Shown: positions 35,951 through 47,752 of the stretch, piece by piece
Layout: each line of letters opens with the position of its first letter
Numbering within the stretch: the first letter of the stretch is position 1
Source: Cycas panzhihuaensis
Lineage: Eukaryota > Cycadophyta
NCBI GenBank assembly: GCA_023213395.1
Contig: CM041465.1
Coordinates: 82,033,741 to 82,097,740 of the forward strand
Direction of reading: 5' to 3'
Length of the DNA: 64,000 nt
Translations under genes and position numbers: made by a program
Notes under the pieces: generated by a model
Database searches by the model: none
What the model saw: only the letters and a program-made list of their open reading frames with translations
Told to the model about the DNA's origin: nothing

Positions 35951-38777
35951 TGAAGATGATGTTTTATATGCTTTATAAAACCACTTGGTTAGGAGAGGAC
36001 TGCATCCTATAGATTTTATGAGTCTAGTCCATTTGGTCTTTGAATGCAATGAATGGATTTATATGTGAGTTGTTTATATTATAAGTCCCTAAGTTTTGCA
36101 GCCACTTAATCCTGAAGATAGAATTAGACCCTCCTATAGATAATATGTAGAAGTTTGAAACTAAAAGTTAAATGTTGATCTAGACTTAGAGGTTTCTATT
36201 AACACTAACATAATGGAGCTTCTAGTACCTTGACAAGGAACAAGTAAAGCCAATTTTTATGACTATATAGAGGTTAAGTTGGCAGGGTAAATGGATATAC
36301 AAAAAAATGAGTGACATACCATTATCAATTAGAATTAATATTATAGTCTTGTAGAGAATGCCTTTGATGCATATGGGTCCAGGGCAAGAAATGGAGGCAA
36401 TGGTTGATAAGGATACTTTAGGATGAGGGTACAGTATGGGGTCTTCTTAGATTTCATCGTCAACCTTGTATTTGAAATTAGAATGAGAAGGATTTATTGG
36501 GGGACAAGGATAGGTCAATCGAAAAGATAATGCATCATGCCTTACAAATACATCCATGCCTAAGAGTCCATTTTTCTATGTACTACATATAGAGGATAAC
36601 CTTTAGTTAATATTATACTTTAACTTGGGAAATTTGAACCCATTTGGTAGAGCAATCTTCACTCCATCGATCGATAACTGACCAAGTGGGATCATCCTAT
36701 CACAGTCTAGGATATGAGAAGATAGACTGAGAATGACCAACATCATCAAATTAAGGTCATAGTCATTAAAAGTATAACTATTAAGACCATGAAAACTAGG
36801 GGTTATCCCTACGAGTAGTTGAAGGTTTTTTAGTTGTAAATTTAGCCTCATCTACTCAGACCCATTTGAAGGGTTCCTTAAGGGAGTATACTACCATCAT
36901 ATTAAGTCATATCTAGATATGATCCTAAGGTTTAACCACATAAATATCGATCACTATCTCTTTGTCCAAGTTTTTTAACTTTATGAAGGGCAATTATATA
37001 AAGCTTAAAATTCATCAATGAAAGCCTCTATTATTGTTGTCTACTTTCGTTGTGTAAGTTGAGTGAAAAAGGATTAACTCAATGTGTCCTCATATTATTC
37101 AAGAAAATAGCTTATGAAGTGTGACCATGTTTGGTTAGAGGGATGTTCTCTTTTCTACCAATGATGGGCTCTTCCATCCAAGTGGATGGAGGCGTACAAG
37201 AGTTGATCTTCCTCAAACATTAGATGGATTGTAAAGTATGATTCTAACTTGTTAATCTAACTCTAAGTACTTTACCCATTCAAATATGGATTAAAGGTAG
37301 GGATATTAATCTTATGGTGGAAGGGTGGCTACCTTGGTAGGTAACCTCTTGGGGTGTATTACTTTCTCAAAAGTAGGGAGAAGCATTGCCTTCCATGTTG
37401 GATATCCTTATTCCTTGGGACTAAGGTTATAGTAAGTGGTTAAGTGACTTAAGAAGTTCAATTTTTGTGTCCTCAAGATCTATTTTTATAGGGAGTCCAC
37501 CGAGTTTATTATATATTTATTATTTAAAATTCTACAAGTTTTGGTCTATATTAGTAATTTTTCCTCCTTTATGTTAATGCTATTAGAACTACGAAATGGG
37601 CTTAAAGGAGTGGGAATAAGTAGAAAGAGACGGAAATATATGAAATGGGAAAAAATAAAAAAGAATGAGATTTAAAAACTAAGGAGATGCTATAAGGAAT
37701 AAATGGGGGCAAAGAGGGGAATATAGGGTGTCTATAGATTGTTGACCTTAAAAATTATATAAACAACATACCTAATCTATTTGGACGAGTGCGAAGAGCT
37801 TGTAAAAATGGGATAGATGAGATTTAAGGATGAAATTTGAATGGCAAGGCACACTAATATCTCAAATACCATTAAATATAATAATTATTTACAAAAATAG
37901 ACCTAGTATAAAATGACCAATGTAATGTGTCAATCGAAGTAATATATATGAATTTCAATTTTTTTTTTTTTTTTTTTCTACTACTAACTTGCCTGATTAG
38001 GTTGTTTCTAAATCTAATCAATATAAAAAGAGTTACAACCCTTACTTTCTAGACTATACTTGTAGTAACTGGATGGTCAACAAATGTGTCACAAGCTCGA
38101 TCTTGACTTTAGCGAAGCCTACCAGACATTTGATAGAGAAGTATTTGATTGTATAAGATTTGTGATAAACTTCTCTACAGATATTGTAACTTGGCCCAAT
38201 ATCTCAGGGTACTACATACGAAGGAATGATCATCCCCATAAGGTCTACAATTGTGGAGAGGTATTCATGTAGAGTAACTTTCAGTGCTAATTGATAACCT
38301 GTGCATCATAGAGGATAAACAATCATATGGCTACATGTACTAGAATAGAGAAATAAGCCTATAAGGTTCCTCCTATATACTCAAGGATGTATAGAGGTAT
38401 AATTTCATAGCTAGGTTTTGTCTAATGTTTGGTTCAAGAGTGTTATCTCCAATCCTTCATGTAAGAGGTAGAAAAGCCATGGTGTGTTTAGCTAGAATGA
38501 TAAATGCCTATGATTTTTATAGACCCCTAGTATAGGGCCTCTACTAAATCGAGTAGCTACCAAGTAGAGTTATCTACCCAAGGAAAAGGAGAGAGGAAGG
38601 GAATAGAACTTAACATAAATATCTAAAAGTGAAAATTATAAAAAATAGAGATAACAAAAAAATAAATAAATTTATGTAGGAGAAGGATTTTTTATATCAC
38701 TGAGGGGAAAAGAAAATCCTTTTTCCTACTCCCAAATCACCTCCATAGGATTTCCAAGTGGGGCTTTGATACTACTT
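35950..38777 (-). pseudogene. Gag and protease remnants of the minus-strand chromovirus
   Basis: A protease-like segment at about 36280-36370 reads KTIILILIDNGMSLIFL, in place of the expected 'LIDSGSSHNF'. Upstream (36603-36851) is an open frame with LGQLSIDGVKIALPNGFKFP, which lies downstream of the protease in the same strand sense. From 36900 to 38600 gag should be present but only short, weak frames remain, and I cannot point to a zinc knuckle. Confidence 0.55.
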
Positions 38778-39130
38778 TGAATGTTTCTTCTAGAAAACCA
38801 GCCTCTCAAATTCAACACAAAGGGAGATGAAAAACCAAATATCACATATATTTAGAACAAAGCACTCAAATAGATCATACAAATATAATGAGTACCAAAG
38901 TTCTTTCTCTTCAAAAGATAATAATCATAAATAACATTACAAGTGATCTTTGACCCTTTAAATAGACATTTGTGGATCTCCATCTTATGATCCTATTGGT
39001 GGCCTTAATGGCCTTACATCTTATTAGAGGGCTTATCAGTTTGTACACAAAGCTTAATAACTAACATCAATCCTTAACCCTTTGGTGATTTCCACTTACT
39101 AATGCTTAAGAAAGTGGGTTTATGTTATAA
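38778..39130 (-). repeat. 5' LTR of the minus-strand chromovirus
   Basis: 353 bases, partner of 32713-33076. On the minus strand it ends GAAACATTCA before a primer-like TAGTATCAAAGCC. Confidence 0.88.
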
Positions 39131-39135
39131 AATCT

Positions 39136-39796
39136 AATTAATCATATATGATAAGAAGCATATAAACATATTTGTAAGGGGTAAGTAAATGTTTTATAAG
39201 TTACTCTTGCACATCACACTAAATTATGTTATTCTAACTTATATATAAGAGGTGAGATTATGCTACTCTTATAATAAGCATTTTGAAAGCTGATGAACCA
39301 TGTATTTAAAATAATTATTTAGAGAACTATTGATTATAAAGGTTGGTTATATATATTTTTTAGTAAATGGTGATTATTTTATATAGACCCAATAATCAAT
39401 TTATTTATTGAGAATATTGATAATTAATTGATAGAAGTTTGATAGTAGCTTTATATGTGAAGATATAAAGATGTTTACAAAAACACTTCATATATTAGTT
39501 AATATTATTAGATGATAAATGATGATTTATATTTATGAGTTACTTCTTCATAATCAATTATTAATGTACACAAATGACTATATACAAGTTGATATATATC
39601 GGTACATAAGTTAATGCTTATAGTAGATAAGTGTAATGGATGAAAGATTTATAGATGATTGATAATTTATAAGTTATAGGCAATGACATAGATGTAGATT
39701 TGACATAGGTTACAAGATCTAGTAGGTGTGAACACATGAAGACCAAGGACATGAATATGAAGACTTGATTTGAAGACATTAAATGCTAAGGGAAAA
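39136..39796. other. Interior of the base element, right part, no genes
   Basis: AT-rich sequence continuing the interior after the chromovirus. It ends in GCTAAGGGAAAA, a plausible polypurine tract before the LTR at 39797. Confidence 0.6.
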
Positions 39797-40290
39797 TATT
39801 AGAATATGGAATTTATCATATATGTAATATTTAATGTTTATGATATAGAGACAAAATACAATCCCACCAATCTTATATATTAAGATATATGAGATATACA
39901 CATAACCATGTTAATATGCTATTGGATTACGTAAAGGCTCAAGAGAAATTATAGGCTACTCATATGGTGACTATTGTTATAAATATATATATACACCACT
40001 TAAGAACTTGCGAAATATGATGTACTTATTTTGATATCTAAGATGAGCTCCTAACTCCACCTTTTCTTATGATTTTTCTTATACTAAGTTTTCCACACAT
40101 AAGTCTATTGTCTCTCTTATGGTGATGTTTATAGTGCATGATTTATCTATTTCAGTACTTTATATTCATGTTTATTCTTATATATATATATATAGATATA
40201 TATATCCTCATGAGCTAATTCTATCATTATTTTCCATTACATAAATAGTCTAATCTAATTTGATATTAAAGCAAATTTAAATTTCTAATA
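39797..40290 (+). repeat. Right LTR of the base element
   Basis: 494 bases starting TATTAGAATATGG and ending ATTTCTAATA. It aligns with the split left LTR throughout and with the inverted copy at 9108-9691. Confidence 0.82.
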
Positions 40291-40867
40291 TATTACCACT
40301 ACTTGATAATGGGTAGCTAGAATTGATTGTGTTAAGAATAGAAGCTTCTACACATAAGGAATCAACACTCGTTATGTTTGATTTCGAATGATTAGTATGC
40401 AGCATAGATAATTCAAGTATGAAAGTGATTAATCAACATGATTACATTTTTGGCCTTGCATACATGATCAACACACATAACTTTACATAGTTTAACCATT
40501 GAATTATGCTATGAGATTTTTATATTTTTGTGAGTTTGTCAAGTAATAAAAACACCCACATGCCTTTGATATATATGTGCCGATTATGTTGGGTTATATA
40601 ACTACTATATTATGTTGTGTTGGAGTGGTTACATCTTGATTGATGCTCATATTCATTATTGGATTGGATTCATTAATGGAGATGTTATGGTTTATGGGGT
40701 ATCGTTATGTTTTTATAGTGGATGAGCAGTGAAGTATTATATTGGACACTTTATAAATGTTAGAAAAGTGATGATTTAGGCATGATAATAGTGTAAGAGG
40801 AGCCTTATTGATGGTAAACTCATTGGTATAGGAGGATCCTATCATGATTGACCCATCATCTCTAACA

Positions 40868-40949
40868 AAGTTATTATTGGAATCCTTGGTAGCAATAGCC
40901 TAACATACAAGTTATTATTGGAATCCTTGGTAGCAATAGCCTAACATAC
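40868..40949. repeat. Perfect tandem duplication of 41 bases
   Basis: Two identical units beginning aagttattattggaatcc, at 40868-40908 and 40909-40949. The lack of any difference contrasts with the decay around it and suggests a recent event. Confidence 0.95.
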
Positions 40950-41797
40950 AAGTTGTATGCCAAATGAATATAACCTTTTATGTCAATATTGATGGTATGA
41001 TACCAGTGGCTTTATGTCACTATTAGTGATGTAATAATTCTTATCATCATGCAAGATTATTTGAACAAGGGTGGAGTTTTGTCATAGTTACAATATGGGA
41101 TTTTATGTTGTTGGTCGTTGAGAGTTTAAATTTTTTTTACCTATGTTTGTCATCTTTTGGTAGCTTTATACTTTCGAAGGGCATGAGCCAACTTGTGTTA
41201 GTTTCTCTAAAGTGAGTGGGGCTGGTAAAAGTCTTGAGCAATTTTGGTAAAATAGTTCCCCCTATCTCATGGCCTCTTATGCTAAAGAGTTAATCCTAAT
41301 TTATAGGGATTTAATTTGTTAGAAGAAAAGGAGTATGGAGGATAGTATCAAGGTTTTATTTTTACTGAGAGCAATTTTTCTTTTGGTTGAAAATGATACT
41401 TCTATTAATAAGAAATAAAACATATTATTGTAATGAAAAATAAGGGAGAATATAGTTAGACATCCTCCATCCATGTGGATGAGTTGATTTTCAAATAAGA
41501 TAATGAAAATTAATATAGCTTAAGTATACTATCTTTAGGAAACTAAAAATAAGATCATATATAACAACAATGTGAAAAATATGAACTACCAAGTAGCAAA
41601 GCATTACTAAACTAGGAGCAACACTATTAGGCTTCTCCAACTATCATATCCTTTATTAGGCCAATCATTCATGATATTCCAACCATTATAAGGAATGAGA
41701 TCAAAAGGATGTGGAGTGAGTTACCTATAAGAGCTAGTGTATGACTATTAGGGATGTAAAGATGATTATTTTAAAGAAATGGTAGGGAGATAAATAT

Positions 41798-41933
41798 GGT
41801 TTAAGAAGTGGTGATTATATTAGATAATCACTTTGTTAAGATTATTTTATTTCTAAGACCTAGAGAAATGTGGGTTAAGAAGGGGTAATTATATAAGACA
41901 ATCACTTTGTTAAGATTACGTTATTTCTAAGAC
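41798..41933. repeat. Tandem duplication of about 75 bases
   Basis: Unit 1 begins at 41798 and unit 2 at 41873. Both contain 'aatcactttgttaagatta' and 'ttatttctaagac'. Unit 2 ends in AAGAC, the target site used by the gypsy element that starts at 41934. Confidence 0.85.
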
Positions 41934-43021
41934 TGATTTGAATTTAAATGCAAAAGTGAAGACTTAAACCAATTGAAACAAATCTAGAACAATTTACAAT
42001 AATATTACATAGAATTGAAGATATTTTGAATTTTCTTATGAAACTCCTTTTGTTTGTGCTCTATTGAGTATGCAAGGGACTGCTACAATGAGTTGGGAGA
42101 ATAGAATAGAGTGTTGGGCGCTTTTTGAGCTGCCGTACGTTCTTTGGAACCTCTGCCTTTGAAGTTTGTAAAGCGTTTTTAGTTGCCGTTAACCAAAAAT
42201 CTTTTTTTTTAGTGAAGAAATCTTGTTAGCGTCTCTTTCTTGGACTGCTACTACTGGTATCTTCCTCCCTCAGCTGTAACTTCAATCTTTTAGGCTCCTT
42301 CTCGATCCATACAACAGATTTTAGGTGTTGTTCCATTGCTTTTCCATTCTTTTTTCCCTCTATGCAGAAATTCTGTTATTGGAGTCATTATCTCTTTTCG
42401 GAAAATAATTTCAGACAACTCTCCTCGAATCTTGCTCCATGTACTACGTATATGGCTGTGGCGTCCTCTTTTTTCCTCCCTTCATGCCAAGATCTTCACC
42501 ATTTAAAACTCTATAATACGTTTTTATTTGCAATGAGTTTTCTGTTTTTCTATTTTCTAATGGATTCTAAAATGGCTTAAAAAATCTTAGTAAAATCCTT
42601 TTAATTCAGAGACTTTTCTCCTTAAACGTGTAGAGGACACATGTGAGGAGTTCCTTCTCGACTTTCGTGTGAAATGGACTTAATTTGCACTGCCAAAATC
42701 ACTTCCATTTTTATTATTTTTCTGTTTTTCACATTTTAGGTAGCAGTTGTCGCACCTGCAGTAGCACCTGGGTAGCAGTTGATACAGTTGTCGCATCTGC
42801 AGTAGCACCTGGGTAGCAGTTGATGCAGTTGCTGCACTTGTAGTGGCACCTAGGTAGCAATTGTAGAAATATATTTTTTTACATTTTTTAAGCCTCTTTA
42901 AGACATTTTTCTATTAAATGAAGATCATTAAGCCTCTTTAAGGCATTTTTCTATTAAATGAAGTCCATAAACATGAAAAATAAGATATTTTAAGAGTATT
43001 TAAAGATCCGAAAATGGATCA
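41934..43021 (-). repeat. 3' LTR of the minus-strand gypsy element
   Basis: 1088 bases. It is about 95 bases longer than the 5' LTR (993 bases), largely because a short repeat near 42740-42866 has more units here. On the minus strand it starts TGATCCATTTTCGG and ends AAATCA. Confidence 0.95.
42740..42866. repeat. Minisatellite in the 3' LTR (about 41-base units)
   Basis: Units carry ggtagcagttg, tcgcacctgcagtagcacct and variants. Two 41-base units plus partial ones are visible. The other LTR has a single short version at about 48558-48592. Confidence 0.85.
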
Positions 43022-43050
43022 GAACTCCCCTTTTTTAGGAGTTCATGGTC
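43022..43050 (-). other. Polypurine tract of the minus-strand gypsy element
   Basis: On the minus strand AAAAAAGGGGAGTTC lies directly before the 3' LTR start at 43021. Confidence 0.75.
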
Positions 43051-44640
43051 TCATGAACTTTATAGTTGTAGATGAGGGAATTCGATTTTCCCTATCTCCT
43101 TATTATACCATTTTGCTTTGCTAGGTACTTATCCTTTTTCTATAATTCTGAAGGACTCGATTATGCCTCTTTGAGTCTTGATCTAATTCCTTTGAAGAAT
43201 GCAATCATTTTGCATTGGTTCCTCTTTCTCTATTCACAACTCCTCTAAATTTGGTAAGAGTGGAACTCCATCTTCATCTTCATCCAACATGGATGGCTCG
43301 AACATCTTCAGATTCTCAACATTCACTACAGAATACATCTTCATGAATTCTAGAAGTTCAATCTGGAAAGTGTTTTCTCCAATTTTCTTCAAGATTGTAA
43401 AAGGACCATATCGTAAAGGTTTTAGCTTTTTGCCTTCACCTTGCAATCTTTTCTTACTTAGGTATAACCAAACTCTATCTCCTTCCTTAAAGGAATGACT
43501 GGTTCTATGTGCATCATACTATTGTTTGTATCTCTGTTGAGATTTTTGAAGCTGCTCTTCAACCTGTTGATGGATTTTCCTAATTCTTTCCAAGAATCTT
43601 TGTGCCTTTTCATCTCCTTCTTCCTCCTTTCCATTTCTTGCAGAAAATTGAGCCAAAAATTCTAGATCGAAAGGACTTGCAGGCAGAAATCCCAAACATA
43701 CCTCTAATGGTGATTTCTGGGTTGAGCTATGGATAGCTCTATTGAATGCAAATTGCACGTATGAGAGACTTTCATCCCAAGTCTTAGAATGCTTGGCATT
43801 GTATCCTCATAACATCTGTACCAATGTCCTGTTGACAACTTTAGTTTAGCCATCTATTTGAGGATGAAAAGCCGTGCTCATCTTTAGCCTTGTATCCATC
43901 ATTTCCCAAAGTGTTTGCCAAAAATGACTCAGAAATCTGCTATCTCAATCAGAAATGATTGAGTTGGGAAGTCCAAAATACTTCTAAACATGCTGGAAAA
44001 ATAATCTAGCTATGTCTTCTCCTGTATGTATTTTTCTACAAGGAATCAACATCACCATTTTACTAAATTGATCAACAACTACAAACAAATAATCCATACC
44101 ATTTTTTGTTTGTGGTAGTCCTCCTAGGAAATCCATGGAGATACTCTCCCACGGTCGTAATGGAATAGGAAGTGGAATGTACAATCCAAACTTCCTATTG
44201 GCTGGCTTTGATGTGCTACATAATGTACACCCTCATACTGCTATAGTCACATCTTGCTATATATTTGGCCAATAAATATATTGTTGCATGTGTAGCAATG
44301 TCTTTCCCACTCCAAAGTATCCTACAACTCGAGAGGTGTGAGCTTCTCTTATCCACTTCATTTGGTTTGCATGCTTTGGAATGCAAAGCTTGTCTTGCTT
44401 GCAAAGAAGTCCATCTTTCAGCTAGAAATCAGCAACTACTTTTCTTTGTTTTAGCTACTCAAAGATAGGCTTGAATGCCTCATCTTTCAAATACAAATCA
44501 ACATATTCATCATGGCAGAAAGGTTGAAATTACATAGCTACCAACAAACTGGAAATACCTTATTGTTGAGGAGGTCTGGATAGTAAGTCTACAATCTTGT
44601 TCGTCGTTCATTTCTTATATTTAACCACGATGTGAAACTG
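43051..44640 (-). pseudogene. Integrase and chromodomain-like tail of the minus-strand gypsy element
   Basis: The N-terminal zinc part includes REAHTSRVVGYFGVGKTLLH (about 44300-44360) and CTLCSTSKPANRKFGLYIPL (about 44170-44230), where the CxxC is kept. The core has SISMDFLGGLPQTKNGMDYL (about 44130), SIISD (about 43950) and AFHPQIDG (about 43870). The GPY/F module is RYGPFTILKKIGENTFQIEL (about 43400), followed by YSVVNVENLKMFEPSMLDED. The tail has VPSKAKWYNKEIGKIEFPHL (about 43080-43150), matching the tail of the element at 20262. Stops remain at several Gln-like codons. Confidence 0.92.
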
Positions 44641-45860
44641 CTGCAAATAGGACATCCATTTCATATGCCTAGCCTACTGCAATTTGGACTAAGTCTACAA
44701 GAATTGTAAAGGCTTATGGTCGGTGTGGATGACCACTTCTTTTCCCAACAAATATGGTCTCCAATGCTTCACTGCTTGGTGCAATGTATAGAGATCCTTA
44801 TCATAAGTTGGGTAGTTTATGACAGCTCTATTAAATATCTCTGAATGGTATGCTATCACTTTTCCTTCTTGCTTTAATACTGCTCCCATGGCATAACCTG
44901 AAGCATCAGTCTCCAATTCAAATGGCTTCTGCAATGAGGGTAAAACTAACACTGGTGCCTCACAAATTTTTTGCTTCAAAAGCATGAAAGCTTTTTCTTG
45001 TTCATTCTCCCAATGAAACTTTGCATGTCCTCCCATCAATGCATGAAGAGGTGCTACAATTTGAGAGAATTTGAAAATAAATTTTCTTAAATATTGACAT
45101 GCACCAATGAAACTTCTTACCTCTATGGTTGTCTTGGGTGTGGGCCAATTGAGAATGACTTTAATCTTTGCTGGGTCAATCTTCAATTCTCCTCCTCCAA
45201 CCACGAAACCTAAGAAGACGAGAGATTATTTTCCAAACTCATACTTCTTTAGATTGAGTTTCAACTGCTGCTCTTGGAGAACTTTAAGCACTTGCTTGAC
45301 ATGTTAGAGGCGCTCCTCCCAAGTATGACTAAAAATCAGAATATCATCTAGATAAACAATTATAAAGTCATCAATGAAGGGTCTTAATACCTCATTCATC
45401 AACCTCATGAAGGTGGCAGGTGCATTGCACAGACCAAATGGCATCACCAACCATTCAAACAATCCTTGCTTTGATTTGAAGGCTGTCTTCCAAGTATCCT
45501 CCTCTCAAATTCAAACCTGATGGTAGCCTGATTTTAGGTCTATTTTGCTGAAATATCTTATCGGCTGCAGCTGGTCTAACAAGTCATCTATCTGTGGTAA
45601 GGGATATCTATTCTTTATGGCAATCTTGTTCAAAGCCCGGTAGTCAATGCACATTCTCCATCCTCCATCTTTCTTTGGCACCAAAATAATAGGTGAACCA
45701 TATGGGGAACAACTTGGCTTGATCACTCCTTGTTCCAAGAGTTCTTGAATCTGCCTTTTAATATCTTCATTCTCCAAAACTGAGTTTTGGTAGAGACTAA
45801 GATTTGGCAAAGGTGAATCAGTAACTAGCTAGATTTCATGTTCAATTGCCCTTTTAGGGG
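44640..45860 (-). pseudogene. pol: Reverse transcriptase and RNase H of the minus-strand gypsy element
   Basis: The open part 45511-45810 contains [20 protein letters not shown] and [20 protein letters not shown], then [11 protein letters not shown]. The active site YLDD is intact (minus strand of 45343-45354). From 45204 to 44695 the frame is open: FIGACQYLRKFI, FELETDASGYAMGAVLKQEG, YPTYDKDLYTLHQAVKHW, HTDHKPLQFL. This is the connection and RNase H domain with its first catalytic Asp (TDAS) and the HTDH motif. Confidence 0.94.
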
Positions 45861-46600
45861 GCAGCCCTTTTGTCTCTTAGAATATGTCATTATACCTATT
45901 CTTTAAGCCCTCAATCTACTGCACTTACTTCCTATCTAGTGCCTGTATTAAGGACTCTACTTGCTCTTTTTCTTCCACCTTTGGCTTTATCATTAGCAGC
46001 ACAAACTTCCTACAAGCATTAATCAATCTTTTTGCTTGTTGGGAAGATATGAGAGAGATCTTCTTTTATGTCTTTAATGTATTGATCAGATATGATTTCC
46101 CATCCTTGATGAGTCAAATCTTTCTCAGCCTCCTGTGATGAACTCCATCTCTATCATAGAGATATGGGCTGCCAAACACAACTTGATAAACATCCAAAGG
46201 GACTACTTCACATTCAACTTCATCAATGAACTTTTTAGATATTGCAAATTTAAACTTACATTGGTGAGTAGCTTGCAACTCTAAATCTTTTTGCAACCAT
46301 CCAAGAGGATATGGTTTTGGATGTGCATGCATTTTTAATCCCAGTTTCTTTACCAATGCTTCTGAGATTAAATTCTTTTGGCTTCCTCCATCAAAAATGG
46401 CATCAACCATACTTTGCTTCACTTGGATTCTTACCATGAAGAGCTCCTCTCTAATCTCTAGATCAACTTGCTGATGGTTATTTTTAGGCTTTGCATTAGC
46501 CATGAGCATCAATTTCTCATTGGCTTCTTCAATGCCACAAACATTTTCATCACCTACAAGGTTAAGTAAAGTTTTACCTTCAATTTTAACTTTACCTTTC
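45860..46600 (-). pseudogene. Protease region of the minus-strand gypsy element
   Basis: The open frame 46114-46512 carries VDAIFDGGSQKNLISEALVK, the aspartic protease signature with DGGS in place of D-S/T-G. It continues LGLKMHAHPKPYPLGWLQKD and FGSPYLYDRDGVHHRR, conserved in this lineage (compare 22600-22860). Linkers toward the reverse transcriptase (45860-46110) are interrupted. Confidence 0.88.
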
Positions 46601-47563
46601 CCCTTGTTCTTGGGTCGTTTCTCTGGGTGTAGGAACTAATAATCTTCTATACTGTGACCCGCTCGCTTGCAATGAGTACAAGTGACTTTGATTTGGGTGG
46701 TATTGACTTGTTTCCTCTTGCCAAAGCCTCCAATAGGTTGTTGTCCAACTTTACCTGGAAACCTCATTCCTTGGGTAGGTTTGTTGCTACTTTCTTGAGG
46801 TGTAAACCTTTTCCTCTCGGCATAAGCCTTCTTGTTCCTCTTTTCTGTGGTAATCGCCTTCTTGCTAGCTTCATCAAGCGATTTAACTTCAAACGGTTGA
46901 AGTTCTTACTGAATATGCTGGTGTAGTCCTCCAATATACTTTAGCATGATATCTTTACCCAGTAAAGAGATGCCCAACATAACAGCTTGGTTTTGAAATT
47001 CTATTGTGTAGTCTTAGACATTTTGACCTCTTTCCTGACGGTAATATTGCCATTTAATCCTTTGTTGCTCTTCATATCCAATAGGATAGAATTGCTTCTT
47101 TATGAGGATTTTAAATTGTTAACAGGTAATTTCATTTATATTATGGGATTTAAAGTATGCATTCCACCAAACTAATGCATGCTTAGATAATTTTAACCTA
47201 GCAAAAGTAATTTTCTATTGGTTTTTATACCCATAAATGGAAAAGTATGTTTCTAGTTAGTCCAACCAACCATCTAATTTTTTGGCATCCAAAGTTCCAT
47301 CATAGATGGGCAATTCAAGTTTGGTCTCCACCTTGAATGGATGTGTTATTACTGATGGATTGTCATCTTCATCATTTTCTTGTTGGTCTTCTACCAGCTC
47401 TTCATTCGTTTCCTCTTTCATTGGTTCATCTTCTTCCTTCTTTACGCCTTTGGCTGTTAAAGAAGAAGTTGCAACTAGTTGTGCCACAAGTTGGGTTAGT
47501 TTGTCAAAGTTTTTCTCCATCTTCACGAACCTTTCCTCCATTTTTTTGCTTTGGATTAGCCAT
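46600..47563 (-). pseudogene. gag: gag of the minus-strand gypsy element, broken
   Basis: A likely start is the ATG at 47563 (MANPKQKN). A run of seven A (minus strand of 47541-47547) then shifts the frame to MEERFVKMEKNFDKLTQLVA, a probable slippage mutation. A Glu-rich linker and FKVETKLELPIYDGTLDAKK then LDGWLD follow (to 47257). The capsid part is interrupted. The zinc knuckle CTHCKRAGHSIEDYXFLH (about 46630-46680) has lost its last Cys to Tyr. Gag forms the particle around element RNA. Confidence 0.9.
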
Positions 47564-47729
47564 CTTCCCTCGCTGTCTATGTTCTTTCTCCAGAGGTTCA
47601 GTTAAAGGTTCACCCATTAATAAATACTGATATCTAGTTTTCATAGAAACTTTCACAATGAAAGCAAGAGGTTTTTTTTCTTTTCTTTCTTTTTCTTTAA
47701 AATCCCTAAGTTCCCAAGGGTTTCAAGAA

Positions 47730-47746
47730 AACTAGCTCTGATACCA
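47730..47746 (-). other. Primer-binding site of the minus-strand gypsy element
   Basis: On the minus strand TGGTATCAGAGCTAGTT, an unchanged initiator-Met type site. It lies six bases inside the 5' LTR end. Confidence 0.92.
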
Positions 47747-47752
47747 AAATAT

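Larger units (their letters stand above)
32708..39135 (-). mobile_element. Chromodomain Ty3/gypsy element on the minus strand, degenerate
   Basis: Bounded by the target duplication AATCT (32708-32712 and 39131-39135) and two LTRs (32713-33076 and 38778-39130). On the minus strand a Met-like primer site (TAGTATCAAAGCC, near 38770) follows the 5' LTR and a G-rich tract (AGAGGGGGGACC, 33077-33089) precedes the 3' LTR. The coding order is gag, protease, reverse transcriptase, RNase H, integrase and chromodomain, the layout of plant chromoviruses. It is heavily decayed, with stops in every domain. It inserted into the interior of the base element. Confidence 0.88.
10058..40290 (+). mobile_element. 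Base element of the nest: coding-poor LTR retrotransposon
   Basis: The left LTR begins TGTTAAAATATATAATTC at 10058 and is split by a copia insertion after 10105; it resumes after 29538 and ends CTGACA at 29993. The right LTR is 39797-40290. Without the insertion the left LTR is about 498 bases, close to the 494 of the right one. A primer site (TAGTATCAAATCC, decayed Met type) follows at 29994 and a purine-rich AAGGGAAAA precedes the right LTR. The interior, excluding the gypsy insertion at 32713-39130, is about 3.4 kb and shows no gag or pol, so it looks like a LARD-type non-autonomous element. The flanks are CATTG and TATTA, which could be a decayed 5-bp target duplication. Confidence 0.75.
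40291..41933. other. Sequence without recognisable genes, with two tandem duplications
   Basis: No family motif or usable reading frame was found. A plus-strand stretch at about 41160-41400 has a less AT-rich, protein-like composition but is interrupted and not recognised. Two tandem duplications lie at 40868-40949 and 41798-41933. Confidence 0.5.

Noticed and set aside
37961-37979. Run of T as the tail of a minus-strand retroposon
   Set aside because: No target duplication and no SINE or LINE sequence next to it.
38084-38272. Plus-strand frame of 62 codons with protein-like composition
   Set aside because: It lies inside the minus-strand chromovirus near its gag and has no recognisable motif.
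41160-41410. Possible host gene fragment in the gene-free stretch
   Set aside because: One frame looks protein-like but has several stops and resembles no family I know; not enough to call.
47306-47630. Two plus-strand frames of about 98 codons
   Set aside because: Antisense of the Glu-rich gag linker of the minus-strand gypsy element.
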